DNA of 64,000 bases from Amblyomma americanum (taxonomy: Eukaryota > Arthropoda > Arachnida > Ixodida > Ixodidae). The stretch is taken from assembly GCF_052857255.1 (NCBI RefSeq), contig NC_135505.1, forward strand, positions 136,642,356-136,706,355. Direction: 5' to 3'. Positions 31,190-42,278 of the stretch are shown one piece after another; positions within the stretch are counted from its first letter, which is position 1; every line of letters starts with the position of its first letter. The translations under genes were made by a program, and so were the position numbers. The notes beneath the pieces are model-generated. The model searched no databases. It worked only from the letters and a program-made list of their open reading frames with translations, and was not told where the DNA came from.

Positions 31190-33170
31190 TACAGCGCCCA
31201 TGAGGGGTCATTATTGTAGTGGGTAATTGTACATGTGAGAAGTACATCAGTAAAACATGTTCGACAATCATGATTGCAGAATGTATGAATATTTATGCAG
31301 CGATATAAGCAGCATGAAGAACAAGAAAATGGAAACCAACCATGTCGGTAAGAAATCTGCCACCAGGAGCACGAAATAAGACAGCACATAATTATGAAAG
31401 TTAAAAAAAATGCTTAACGCAGAGAAACAAGATGCAGGTGGGGAAGTAACAATGTCAGCAGGAAAGGTTGATTGGTTGGCCTCAAACAATGCTGGCATAT
31501 ACCCACTACGGGGGAGTGGGCCAAGACACAGGCGGTTAATTGCTGGATACAGGAAATTTTTGACGGGAAAAGGAGTGGTAATAGTATGTAGTCGGATAGA
31601 TTGGAAGACGGAAGGACAAGGGTCCTGTTAACTTGGAGATGGAAGACGGGACAATTGCTTAATGTGCATAATAGTATACAATGTCTGTATATGTTTTAAT
31701 GTCGTACTGACTGAGAGCGGGAAGAAAAAATTAGAATGGGAGGCGCTGCGTTTCTTGAAGAAAATTTTGCGCAGCAGAGCGCACACTCCTGTCGCTTCGT
31801 CCAAGCAAAGAAGCGCCAATGGAAAGAACAACCGCGGAGGACACAGGCAAGCCCAGTTGATGAAATGGAATTTGCAAAAGACACTTCCTCAAATGAGAGA
31901 AGCGGCGGCAGAACAGCAGAAAGTGATCTATTGTCTCAGGTTCGGTACAAAAAGGGCACAGTGGGGAAGCCGCCAGGCCAGATCTGTGAAGGTAGAAATT
32001 TAGAAGGGGAACCCCGGCAACGCAAGCGCGTGAAAGAGACCTCTAGTCTGCGCGAGCGCCAGTCTTTGCTACTCCAAGGATGCAGAAGTTGCTGATATTC
32101 GGGAGATGATGTAAGAACCGAGGCAGCAAATTCCTGAAATATTGTGCAGCTGCGAAACCTCACCGCAGCTGTATATGCACATGATGGCAGGACAGCAACA
32201 ACTGGGCCGCAGAGAGAGGCCCTTGCTAAAGAATCCACAACCTCATTTAATTGAAAGCCCATGTGACCTGGTACCCAAAGCAACCTTACCGAATTTAGAT
32301 GGAGCGCAATCAGGAACTTAAAGAGGCGTAATGACCGAGAGTCAGTGGGTGATGATAATGAAGAGCAAATGGACAGAGAGTCTGTCATAACCACGACCTG
32401 GGAAACAGTAGGTTCTAATTTTCGTAAGGCTAAGATTATTGCTAATAATTTAGCCAGAAAAATTGGAGTGAAGTCAGGAAGACGGAGAGAAAAAGACCAA
32501 TCCAGTGAAGGCGAAAAAATTCCCACACCTGCCTTTTCGCTATCCTGCGAGGCATCGGTAGCAATAAGAACATGAGAGGAAAGGACCTTAGGTGGTCCTG
32601 CAACAAACCCTGAAGAAGTGGAAAGAGCTGCAGCTTTGCATTCGATGGGAAAATGTCGTCGAATTCAATCTGGACAGAAGATGAGTCGTTATACATTTGG
32701 CGGACATCTGTGAAATGAATGTTTAAGGGATCAAGGAGGGACTGCACGAAACATATCTGCGGAGTATGCAAACGAGACCAGGCGGCACGAAAAAAGACGG
32801 CAGCTTGTCTAAGAAATATTTTACTGGAGGCGTGAAGAGGTGAGCCGCACAACTTTAAAAATGTTTGAACTGTTAAAAGGCGAAACCTAGCTGATAACGA
32901 AGACATTCGCGCCTCAAGGTGCAGAACAACATTGGCGACATATTTTGGAAGCCCCAGACAAAGGCGCAACGCCTCACGCTCCAAAAGCACAAGAGGGCGA
33001 AGTTTGTAGGCAGGAGCTCCTGAGAATAAAACACACCCGAACTCCAAAACTGGGCGGACGTACATTTTATAAATCATCGGAAGCGTATGCCTTCTCATGC
33101 CTGATAGGATATTATCTGCTGCGGAGTGGATTTTGCGATTGGCATAATTGCTGATTTTTCTGTTTTTCAG
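31190..33170 (-). pseudogene. I-like LINE, 5'-truncated RT-RNase H pseudogene with 3' UTR
   Basis: Minus-strand reading order: the RT thumb/C-terminus (33098 leftwards: YKMYVRPVLEFGCVLFSG, LEREALRLCLGLPKYVAN); a frameshift near 32590; RNase H (IATDASQDSEKAGVGIFS, VVVMTDSLSICSS, VRLLWVPGHMG, then NEVVDSLARASL); a second frameshift near 31960; then a zinc-knuckle-like CPFCTEPETIDHF with LLFC. In RNase H the expected AELLAI Glu is Lys (AKLLAI), removing a catalytic acid; the three Asp positions remain. A non-coding tail of several hundred bases follows to about 31190. Endonuclease and RT catalytic motifs are missing. A dead copy. Clade assignment rests on RNase H position and the C-terminal knuckle. 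Confidence 0.75.
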
Positions 33171-33174
33171 AATC

Positions 33175-33960
33175 TGGGAGAATATACTTAAAGGAAGAGT
33201 GTGCGATTGCTAAGGCAATCGTTCCCTCTTCGGTTTCCAGAAAATCTGTTAAACATGGAATGGACACACAGACAATCGGGTTTTGGAATCCGCCTACTGC
33301 GACTAAATGTGACAGCTCGTTACTTCAATGTGCTGCCGCGTCTACGTAAACTGCCGGAATATGAGGAGGATAGATCTTGTTCAGAGCCTTGGCATTAGAT
33401 TCCTGTCTCTCTCGACGATGCACCGGGTTGGTGTTTTGGGGAGTTGGCGGGATGTAGAGATTGTTACTGACAGAAGTGGGAGGAGTTCGCGTGGCCCGCA
33501 TAAGGACGGGGAGGTTTATTCTAAGCCGGTGCTGGAAAATATGGCCTCCTTGTAGGGGGGCCTACGGTACTGACTTATGAGGTGCGCTTCTAGCAGCTCT
33601 CACAGGGTGCTGTGCACCCCCAGTTGAAGGAGTTTCTCAGAGGGCGTTGATATAGGGAGAAGGAGAGCAGTTTTGTAGTCTGTGCGGATGAGTCTATTGA
33701 GTTGCTTGGTCTCCGTGGGTGTGAAGTTGAGGTAAGTAAGGGATGGAATAGGTGATTATGCGTAGGCAAAATGCCTGATTGAGGCGACGTGTGTGTGCTT
33801 CCCTCATGCCGAGACGACGGATTGAGATGCGCTTAATTAGTGAAGTGTAATTGAGAATCGCACCACGGATTAATTTTATGGTCTCATTGTTGGAGCCGTT
33901 GTCGGAAATATTGAGGCCTAAAATTTTTATTTTATTCTTCCTCCAAAATACTCACGACAA
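33175..33960 (-). pseudogene. R1/I-like LINE remnant (RT C-terminus into RNase H)
   Basis: Minus-strand frames, with several stops and frameshifts, read SLIKRISIRRLGMREAHTRR and LNQAFCLRIITYS, then PISTPSEKLLQLGVHSTL, and PKTPTRCIVERDRN. Next come YVDAA near 33310 and ETEEGTIALAIAHSSFKYIL ending near 33180. The last parts are the start of RNase H (first Asp and the EE pair). The similarity ends abruptly where the I-like LINE at 31190-33170 begins, and the two are distinct families. It is not functional. Confidence 0.65.
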
Positions 33961-34180
33961 GCATCCAATAGTCAGCACTTCAATTGTTCCACAAAAAGGG
34001 AGTTTGATTAAACGAGATTAACGACTATTTGATGTTTCCTTTTTTTTTTTTTGGCAGCGATAACTTCATCTTGGACTTCCACTGGCCTTCTGCATGGAGG
34101 CATTGGTAGGGCAGCACCCGTATGCTACACACGCGCTCACCGGCGGACGAAAAGCGCGCGCTCTCGACCGGGATCGATTC

Positions 34181-34284
34181 CGATTGGTCGTGACGTCACG
34201 CGGGTCGGCGACCAATGGCGGCGCGGCGGGTCGCTCGGCGCCCGGAGCGTTCTTTCGGAACGGTTCATTCCGCGTCCCGTGGCG
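34181..34284 (+). promoter_or_regulatory. CpG-rich promoter with CCAAT boxes and a perfect CRE
   Basis: Inverted CCAAT (GATTGGTC, 34182), a palindromic CRE TGACGTCA (34191-34198) and direct CCAAT (34212-34216) lie within 35 bp. The DNA is CpG-rich, unlike its neighbours, directly upstream of the ATG at 34285. It is a typical metazoan TATA-less promoter layout. Confidence 0.55.
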
Positions 34285-34384
34285 ATGGCGGCCGCACGTG
34301 ACTTTGGTGCCCCGGAGCGGTGCTGCGCCGACGCCGCCGACAGCGCTGACGCCGCGATGCTGCCTCGTTTACACGGCGTGCAAG
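34285..34384 (+). CDS. Candidate first coding exon of a host gene (phase-1 donor)
   Basis: The ATG at 34285-34287 sits in a strong initiation context (purine at -3, G at +4). The frame of 33 codons starts MAAARDFGAPERCC, passes through an Ala/Asp-rich stretch and ends LPRLHGVQ. The exon ends with a near-consensus donor CAAG|GTGAGT (intron from 34385), leaving one base in the last codon. Upstream are CCAAT and CRE motifs and a CpG-rich block. The frame stays open past the donor to 34443, so an unspliced reading is possible. Downstream exons were not identified in the window, and the gene family is unknown. This is the best-supported host gene start here. Confidence 0.5.
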
Positions 34385-35324
34385 GTGAGTGGAGTGCGGT
34401 TGCTGCTCCGGATCCCCTGTCATCCTCCTGCCTTCGACACTAGCGGCGTCATCGACTTGAACTTACAGAACCACCGCGACTCACTCCGCGGCAAAGTTGA
34501 TTTCACTCAAACATAAGCGCATTCACTTGTCCGATAGTTGAGTAGCAATTAACGAGTCACTTTACCTACCAAGCAGATCGCAGCGAACCGTGATCTACTG
34601 TGACAATGGCCGTCTCTTTCGCAACAAGAATTTTTAACTTGTCAACTTAATGAATAAACTTATTTGGCAATTAGTTGTTTTGCATCTTGCGGCTGACGTT
34701 TCGGTGTATTTTTGCTGTTTAGCTTTTGAAGCAACGAAAGGAACACATGCACATGCGTGCACCCCCCCCCCCTCCCCTTCCTTTAATGCCTTTGAGGAGA
34801 AATGAATGAAATAAAAAAAAACAATCCTTATAGGTGAGATTATCCAAGGTAATCTGCACTTTGGACATTGCGGTGCGCCACTCTGGTTAAATGGGATGCG
34901 TTTGGTGAAATTAAACATTAAAATATGATTGATTTTTTTGCACTGGTTTTGCATTACGACGAGCGAATCTCGTTAACAATTTTCGGCGCGACAATGAATA
35001 TAATTTCATTTAGCGTCATTCACAAGCTCATTTTTATTCTTCGGCTATAGACTAATTTCTGAAGGAAAACATGCACTATATCACAAATACACACCTTTGC
35101 TACTGCCTCTTCGGCACCTCTACAAACGAAGATTTAGTGCACCATTTGCATGCACCTGCACATTTTTCTATATCCTTTCCAAAACTAATAGGACTAGTTT
35201 CGTGTAGCCTACCTTTGTTAGGTTAACTGCCAGATTTCGTGACTAGCGTGCTCAAATAACTGTGCGCATCACTGCACCGCCTTTCCGGTCAGGCGACGCA
35301 AACACAGAGGCTCACATTTCGTGC
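34385..35324. other. Probable intron, AT-rich
   Basis: Composition drops to AT-rich immediately after the donor; no repeat is recognised apart from a C-run at 34762-34776. Confidence 0.35.
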
Positions 35325-35612
35325 TTTATTCACACGCGTCTCAAGTACTGAAAAAAATTATTATAAACAACAAGACTGTGCCTCATATGTTGGAAACAAA
35401 TCCTGCTCCACAGTCAGTTCAATTTTCGAATCCTGTGTTGCCGCGTGTGAGCTGAATACTGCTTTAAAAGCGAGCGCATAAAACTTTGCCCCGGTCTCAA
35501 GACACATTAACCGCTGTCGACAAATATGCAGTGACGAATACGATGCTGCAATTGGGTTCTCCACTGACTGTCCGCCGCTTATTACTGGTGCTTGCGAACT
35601 GTAGAATCGATG
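35325..35612 (-). CDS. Candidate 3'-terminal coding exon with poly(A) signal, unknown protein
   Basis: A minus frame of about 83 codons is open from about 35612 to the TAA at 35361. It reads APVISGGQSVENPIAASYSS, then LHICRQRLMCLETGAKFYAL, then AFKAVFSSHAATQDSKIELT and VEQDLFPTYEAQSCCL. Amino-acid use is balanced and non-repetitive. AATAAA (minus, 35330-35325) lies about 30 bp after the stop and is followed by a GTGTTTGCG-type GT-rich stretch, the order expected at a cleavage site. A possible acceptor is TTCTACAG at about 35602, with a poor polypyrimidine tract. It lies opposite the intron of the plus-strand candidate gene. The family is not recognised. Confidence 0.35.
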
Positions 35613-37172
35613 TCATATTTTGTTTAATGATTATTTCTCACTGGTTCGACAATTAAGAAACGCCTGGAATGGGTCTTCGTCCCCCCCCCCCCCCCCCCCT
35701 CTTTTGCAGAGCGGAGTGGGGAGTACAAGAGAGAATCGTTAGCCAGTTGCAACGAAGCATATATGATGCACAAAAACTGCAAAGTGTTGCCTAAAGCATT
35801 TTAAAAGAGCACGCTGACATATAGTTGACAAGAATATCGGCGAGAAGGCTGCTGCAATCTCGTGATATTCTGATAAAAAATGTTTGCATAGCGTGACTTA
35901 ATGCCGCATTATGGAGGCAGTCGATGCGCTTATACACGTAATATGGCCGAAGATTGATTTTGTCGCACGGTATTCGAAGGTGCTTTCGTTTACGAAGCGA
36001 TAAATTTGCACCGAGATGCTAATTAGCGTTAGATTAGAAGGTTGAACTTTCACAGGCTTTACGTGGCTCGAGCGGTTATGAGAGAAAGACAAAAACAAAC
36101 GATGTGATTCGAGTTATTCGGTGTGACTGCGAGTTAAGTAGCTTCCATTTGGGGAAAAAAATCTCATACTTGAGAAGTGCAACTTAATATGCTAATGAAC
36201 AATGATTTTACATAGGAGCAAGTTTAAGCGGAGAATGACAAGGACGCTTGAAAGAAAATATACTAGTGTCGCAGCCTTATTGAGCACTTTCTGAATTGCA
36301 AGTTCTAAACATCGAGAGTCTACTCATGCAATCTTACTCTAAATAAACTTGCAGTATGTTTCGCACAGGGCAAATTGGGTGATGGCCAGGTAAATATTGC
36401 GAATCATGTGAGAAAGTGCAACAAGGATGCAAATAGACACAAAAGCCTAATAAAGCATGTAAATTGTTGCAAAACATTTGAAAAATATTGAAGGTAACTT
36501 CCATCGACTACTTGTGGTGCTTCGCGTGCCCGTTTTGTCTTGGCGGAATGACACAGTCGGCGCTTGTACTCTAGACTTTAAGATTGGTGTCCGGTGGGAA
36601 ATAAAGTAATAGACTTTATTTCAAGGCGCAAATGAACACCAATATACCTTGAGAATTTGCACAGTTCTACATAGCTTTGGGCAAACATTCCGTTGTGGAG
36701 ACACTCCTATAGGTCATGGGTGCAATGGAGCTGCGCATATATGTGTTCGTCAATGATTTGTGCTTCCTTTGGAGTGACGAGAGGTTAAAAAAAATCGTAG
36801 TATGTTTTTCATCTGCGTCAACTATGGTGGTACGGCTGAAATTCCATCAGCAGCGACTTTTCCACATTTTTTTTTAGTTTGTGGAGTCTGCACATTTAGA
36901 AATTTCTTGCTTCTGTTGTGTGTTCAACTCTTGCAGATGGCAGTTGCCCACTTTGTCTGTAGAAAAAAGTTGGGGCAAGCTTTACTTCGGTGCCTGCTAC
37001 GATCTAGTTCTTTGCGCATCAAAGCAATGGCGCTTACATGGAGTCAAAATATAGTTTATTCAAATAATGTAGCGTATACTCCACTTTGTGTACTTTGCGG
37101 TCAGTGTAAGATATTGAGCCGGACTAATTAACTTGAAAGCAAGCATCCTGGACGCCATGAGCTGCCGTGCAA
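35613..37172. other. Unique AT-rich DNA
   Basis: A C18 run at 35681-35699. A good-looking acceptor (CAACTCTTGCAG, 36925-36936) precedes a 60-codon plus frame to 37131 that has no recognised family. Confidence 0.4.
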
Positions 37173-37453
37173 CCCTTAAAAAGGTTTCTTTAGACAGTCT
37201 GTAGACTGTCAATAGTCTTGTGTATATAAAGTCTATAGACTGTTTATGGACAAATGCTAGAGAATAGTCTATATGCAATACAAATCCTATAGAAAAGCTA
37301 TAGACAATCTATGGATTTATGGCCGTACGCTTTTAGTAGACGTTTTTCTATTGACAGTCTATAGACTATGAACAGACAAAAAGAAATATCTATATGAAGG
37401 CAAGATAGTCTATAAGAACTCTAAAGACTATATATAGACCATTTATTATATGG
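37173..37453 (-). mobile_element. GTCTATAGAC MITE copy
   Basis: Starts CCCTTAAAAAGG and ends ACCATTTATTATATGGG, with the same internal order as the copy at 19796-20086. Confidence 0.85.
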
Positions 37454-38870
37454 GAAAACACAGTGCGCTAAAGCAGCCTCACATTGTACGCGCGACACGG
37501 CACCTTTTCATAGTTTAAAAAGCGGATTTTTGCTTCATGTAACGGAATTCGCTTTTCGTTAATAACAACAGCCTGAATGTTATGTTCAGCAGATTTTAGT
37601 CGCGTTAATTATTTAAGATGAATATTCCGCGGTGTATTTGCAAAAAAAGAGTTTATTTGCACTTATTTATGTATGCGGAGATGCATGGCCAAGAGAGTGC
37701 AGCCGCACGGAAACACATGAATTACAGAACCAAAAGTGAATACGGTTGATTAACTTGATGGGGAATGGTAACTCTAAACTTACATCAAACTCGAAAAATT
37801 GTCGCAGTTATACCGCAAAATCGTCTAACTTTTTATCTCTGTGGCTAATTAAAATTACTTGAAACTATGTGGGCTAATGAATCAATATAAGCCAATGACG
37901 CGCTGTGGCAACAGTTCATAAATTTGTAAACAGATGCGCCAAAATGGCAGTAGTATTTTATCGAGAGCCCAACATGCTTCTTCACGTTGGCTATGTGCTA
38001 AATAACTTTGCAAAATGCACATTTCAACTCAACGAGCTATTACCGTTATTACTACAATGCCGTGGTCGTAAGATATCGCCCCTATAAAAACTGTATGGCT
38101 GTAACAAAGAAGACTGTTGTAGCAAGAGGTCACCAACTCCGCTAAGTTTGGGATTTTTGCTGTTTTATTATGGTTGAGAAACGGTGGTAATAAATAAGCG
38201 GAACTAGAGCACGTAGCACAGGGTGTCCTGCGCTGGTGTAAACAGAAATAGAACACACCATGTGCCGGTGAATGGACGGGTAAAATTGCTGCGAAGACAT
38301 TGACCCGATTAAGACACGTCCACTGAGCATGGCGTGGAGGCCGCTTTATGGGAAGGTTGCGAGACATGAGACAACATTGTACCCCGTGTTGAGGACGAAA
38401 ATAATCTGCGAACTTTTGGGCTGATATCTTTATATTGCCCATTGGTTTGAGGAGACGGCTTGTAGTTAACAAACCGGAGTTTCGTGTCCGCTTTTGTACA
38501 GTTGTAACACGAGTTCAAAGTACCGTGTAGAAACAGAGTAACAAAATAGTTAAGGTAGATGTGCGAGCAATACGGAATGGATAACTTAATTTCAACTCGA
38601 CAACGAAATTTGTGCTATTACTGATGCGCCAGACTTGTGATTACATGGTAGGGATCGTTCATCGAGAGAAAAATACATAAACAAAAATTATGCTCTCCAG
38701 TTACACTTTGAAATGGCACACGTAAAGTTCACATTCCGAGGTTGTTCTGTCGGAAATGCTAGTTTGACAAACGTTCCTATTTCTTTAATAGGCATGCACG
38801 TGCTCGTCATGACCTTTGTTTATAGATAAGACAAAGCACTGGGTTGGACCCACGGAGAAATAATACACGG
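37454..38870. other. Unique DNA
   Basis: A 147-codon minus frame (38029-38472) overlaps two others of 62-69 codons on the same strand and has no recognisable motif, so it is not called. Confidence 0.4.
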
Positions 38871-39134
38871 AAGGCATTGGCTTGGTTTTGGTTTTCTCAG
38901 GGTTTAACGTCCTAAAGCGACTCAGGCTATGAGGGACGCCGTAGTGAAGGGCTCCGGAAATTTCGACCACCTGGTTTTATTTAACGTGCACTGACATCGC
39001 ACAGTGCACGGGTCTCTAGAATTTCGCCTCCATCGAAATTCGACCGCCGCGGCCGGGATCGAACCCGCGTCTTTCGGGCCGGCAGCCGAGCGCCATAACC
39101 ACTCAGCCACCGCGGCGGCTTAAGGCATTGGCTT
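38871..39134 (-). mobile_element. Full-length SINE-B with 13-bp TSD
   Basis: Head on the right (CCGCGGTGGCTGAGTGG and GGGTTCGATCCCGGCC on the minus strand), core, and the tail GACGTTAAACCCTGAG. It is flanked by AAGGCATTGGCTT at 38871-38883 and 39122-39134. This is the clean reference for the SINE-B 3' end. Confidence 0.92.
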
Positions 39135-39404
39135 ATCGTGATTTTATTCGCGTGGCTAATTAACACAACCACTTGATCTGATAACAGGTTGAGAATGACA
39201 AGTTTTGAATTTTCGACAATGCTAGTTAGCGTGAAGGTTTCGAAGTGGGCTATTGCTGTATCAGATGCAGAGATTTGCCGAGCCATTCTTATCCCCATGT
39301 GCAAGTAGGTCCATAAAGGCCGTGACACCGATAAGATTTTAATGCTTTTGAAAACGATGACGATCGTAGGTCTGTGCTGTTGACAGCGGGCTATAGGGGG
39401 ACCA

Positions 39405-39674
39405 CCCATATCAAAATGGTCTCTATGCTGTCTATAGACTTCTTATAGAGTCTATTGCCTTCCTGTACATATTTCCTTTTGTATATTCATAGTCTACGGA
39501 GTGTCTATAGAAGAAAATATGCTGAATGTGGATGGCCATATATCTATAGACTGATTATAGGATTTGTATTGCCTGCCGACTAGTCTATAGGATTTGTCTG
39601 CAGAAAGTTGTAGACTTTATAGTCAAAAGCTTATAGACAGTCTATAGACTGTCTAAAAGAAGTTTTGTAACTAC
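39405..39674 (+). mobile_element. GTCTATAGAC MITE copy
   Basis: Starts CCCATATCAAAATGGTC and ends AGAAGTTTTGTAAC. Orientation is opposite to the 19796 copy. Confidence 0.8.
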
Positions 39675-40100
39675 AGGAGACAACGTGCAAAGCATTTTTG
39701 CTGTCTTCCGTAGAATATAACCCAGATCAAGCAAGTCTGGCAATAATACCATAATAACGATGGTATTGTTAGAATTTCGATACTGATAGCGATAGCAAGT
39801 CTAATCGACTGAAACCGGTTATTGGCGCCAGTGGGAAGACTGTATGAAGCGCAGCGCTTTCTCACGGACTTCAGCGTAGCACACGAACATGAGTTATCAC
39901 ATATCTGATATCAGCACCGCTAATAACGGCACCACCATAGCGACAGACTCGCACAGACGCCAGTGAGAAGCGAAGGCGACAACGGATGTTGACTTTCCGC
40001 CTTCACGCCTGACCGCATTACAACAGACTGCATCGCGCGCACACACAGAGAGGGGGGTCTCCTCTCAGTTCCCCACTGTGCTCGTCCACATTAATCCGTC
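39675..40100. other. Unique DNA
   Basis: Nothing recognised. Confidence 0.4.
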
Positions 40101-40199
40101 GAGATGGGTTGTCGTACGGACACGTGCTGTTACGCTTTCGCAAGCACACGCATGGAGGGTCCTCTCCGCGGTGGCTGGGCGAGCGCTCATCAGAGCGTG

Positions 40200-40538
40200 A
40201 GGATGCGCAGCCTGCTCTGAGTCCCGTGGGCTTACAGCGTTGGAAGGACGTACGCCATTGTGAATGGGCGCTCACCTGCCGCTGTGTGCCATGCCGAAAA
40301 AATGTAGCGTACAAAACTGAGCTATCCTGTGGACTATGCTACATGGGACAAACAGGGAGATACGTGAATGTCCGCTTAAGATAACATGAACGCTCATTGG
40401 ACCCCCCCCCCCCCTCCAAAAAAATAACCACGCTTTACATTGGCGTGAGTGCAAATGCACCTCAGCTTTCAGCACGACAATTTTGCACAGGCATAAGACC
40501 AGCGCACTCGCGAAATAGTCGAAGCGTTCCTGATTCAT
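40200..40538 (+). pseudogene. Penelope-like element remnant (GIY-YIG domain), frameshifted
   Basis: The plus frame reads CVPCRKNVAYKTELSCG, then CYMGQTGRYVNVRLR followed by a stop where the family has Glu, then HERSL. After a C-run (40400-40413) a second frame gives LHWRECKCTSAFSTTILHRH and KTSALAK. These match the GIY-YIG domain and the Cys/His region that follows it in Penelope-like proteins, as in the copy at 21128-22231 but from a different subfamily. Two or more stops and a frameshift show it is dead. A truncated SINE-A begins right at its end. Confidence 0.75.
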
Positions 40539-40660
40539 TCCTTTTCTCTTTCACTCCCTCCCTCATCCCTTCCCTTACGGCGCGGTTCAGGTGTCCAACG
40601 ATATATGAGACAGATACTGCGCCATTTCCTTTCCCCCTCAAAACCAATTACTATTATTAA
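40536..40660 (+). mobile_element. 5'-truncated SINE-A (3' end only)
   Basis: Only the last 120 bp remain: TTTCACTCCCTCCCTCATCC, then TTACGGCGCGGTTCAGGTGT, then CAATTACTATTATTA. Confidence 0.85.
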
Positions 40661-40937
40661 AAGCAAGAAAAATGCGTGAGCATCTTGCGCTAACTAAAAA
40701 ATAAATTGACTATCTCAGCGGCTGAGTGACTAGTGCTGGTTTTACCTCTTTCCTTCGTTCTTTCTGTTTGTTGGCGCCCTCAATCAGCGATGCGATACTA
40801 CTTGTTGATTGTGCTTAGATTGATCTATTTATTGCGCCATCATAGCAACAAAATCATCAGTCGAAGTCAGCTCCTTTAGTCCTGTCTTTTTTGCGCTGTA
40901 CCTTTTCCTGCGAAATGTACCGACTAGCCAAGACAAA

Positions 40938-40938
40938 T

Positions 40939-40969
<31 letters not shown>

Positions 40970-41030
40970 TTTGTTACAGATACCCTAAGGGCCCTTGGGT
41001 GAGGGCTTTACATGAGGGGTCGTTTTGCTA
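40938..41030 (-). mobile_element. Probable LINE 3' end with (ATTT)n tail
   Basis: (ATTT)n at 40938-40972 followed by GTTACAGATACCCTAAGGGC, a text I associate with 3' ends of tick LINE-type repeats. No coding part is present. Confidence 0.4.
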
Positions 41031-41079
41031 ACCCGTATTTTGCCAAAACAGCGCGAATTGAACCGTGTGGTGTCCAGAT

Positions 41080-41412
41080 GACCACGTCCAGAATTCTTGG
41101 ACGAAAGTTTTGAGTATTGCAATATTGTAAGGCCCTGTTACGGAAATATTGAAGGTAATGGTTCGTTCTTCCGATCCGTAGCAAAAGCTTGCTCTCAACG
41201 TTTTTCCATCGCTCGCAGCATTGAGCCGTTCAGAATGCCATAGAAAACGTTTTTGACAGTAGCGGAAACGTTAATACTGGCATAAAAATGCAAGCTTAGC
41301 TGCTCACGGGAGATCTGCGGATATATTGATTGTTATAGTGGAAACTTATAATATGTGAAAAAAATTGCGTTCATGAACTGGTTCCGGTTCAAAAATGCTT
41401 TTTTCCAGAAAC
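41080..41412 (+). repeat. Unclassified dispersed repeat, copy 2
   Basis: It shares ordered blocks with 45420-45745: AATATTGTAAGGCCCTGTTA and CGGAAATATTGAAGGTAATG, then GGATATATTGATTGTTATAG, then AAAAAATTGCGTTCATGAAC and TTTTTTCCAGAAACG. Confidence 0.65.
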
Positions 41413-41937
41413 GCTGGGTATGTGCTAGCTTTGGCACTACTTTTGATACTAACAGGACTCGAAAATTTCTACAGAACTATGTTGCCAAATTTGTGGTGCT
41501 CAATTGTCTTTTTGGCTAGCCAAAAAAAAAAAAAACCCTCTGCGCTTGCGTTAAAGCTGCAACGTGCACTATGGCCTCGAAGAAAACCGCTGGTAATTCG
41601 TTGTGGGCTCAGTGGAAAGAAAAAGTTGTTTTTTCGTTTTTTTTGTACAAATCTTGTTCAGCTGCCTTATTAGCTGACTCATTCCTATCCCATTATACCG
41701 CTTTTAACGCATTTGTGCTGAAATCGATTTATATTGTTCAAGCTAGGTGTTGTTTGGAAAGCGAATCACAACATAAATATAAAAAATGCATATGCATTGC
41801 TATCACTCCTGGCTCATGCGCAGTAGCAATGAAAAGGGGGAAAGGGTAGAGGGAGTTTTTACTGTCGCTTAAGCATTTACAGTGGCAAGAAAGCTTCACT
41901 TATTTGGCCTTCACTTTTGGGGTGTGTGTGAGCAGGC
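41413..41937. other. Unique DNA
   Basis: Two 92-codon plus frames overlap; neither is recognised. Confidence 0.4.
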
Positions 41938-42278
41938 AGAGTTCCGTCTAATAATAATAACAATTGGTTTTTGGTTAAAGGAAATGGCGCAGTATCTGTC
42001 TCACATCTCGACGGACACCTCAACCGCACTGTTATGGAAGGCATAAAGGAGGGAGTGAGAGAAGAAAGGAAGAAAGCGCTGCCGTAGTGGAGGGCTCCGG
42101 AATAATTTCGACCACCTGGGGATCTTTAACGTGCACTGACACCGCACAGCACACGGGCGCCTTAGCGTTTCGCCTCCATAAAGACGCAGCCGCGGCGGTC
42201 GGGTTCGAGCCCGGGAACTCCGGCTCAGTAGTCGAGCGCCCTAACCACTGAGCCACCGCGGCGGGTAGAGTTCCGTCT
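41938..42278 (-). mobile_element. Full-length SINE-A with 12-bp TSD
   Basis: Tail AATAATAATAACAATTGG, core, and head ending at about 42266. It is flanked by AGAGTTCCGTCT at 41938-41949 and 42267-42278. Confidence 0.93.
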
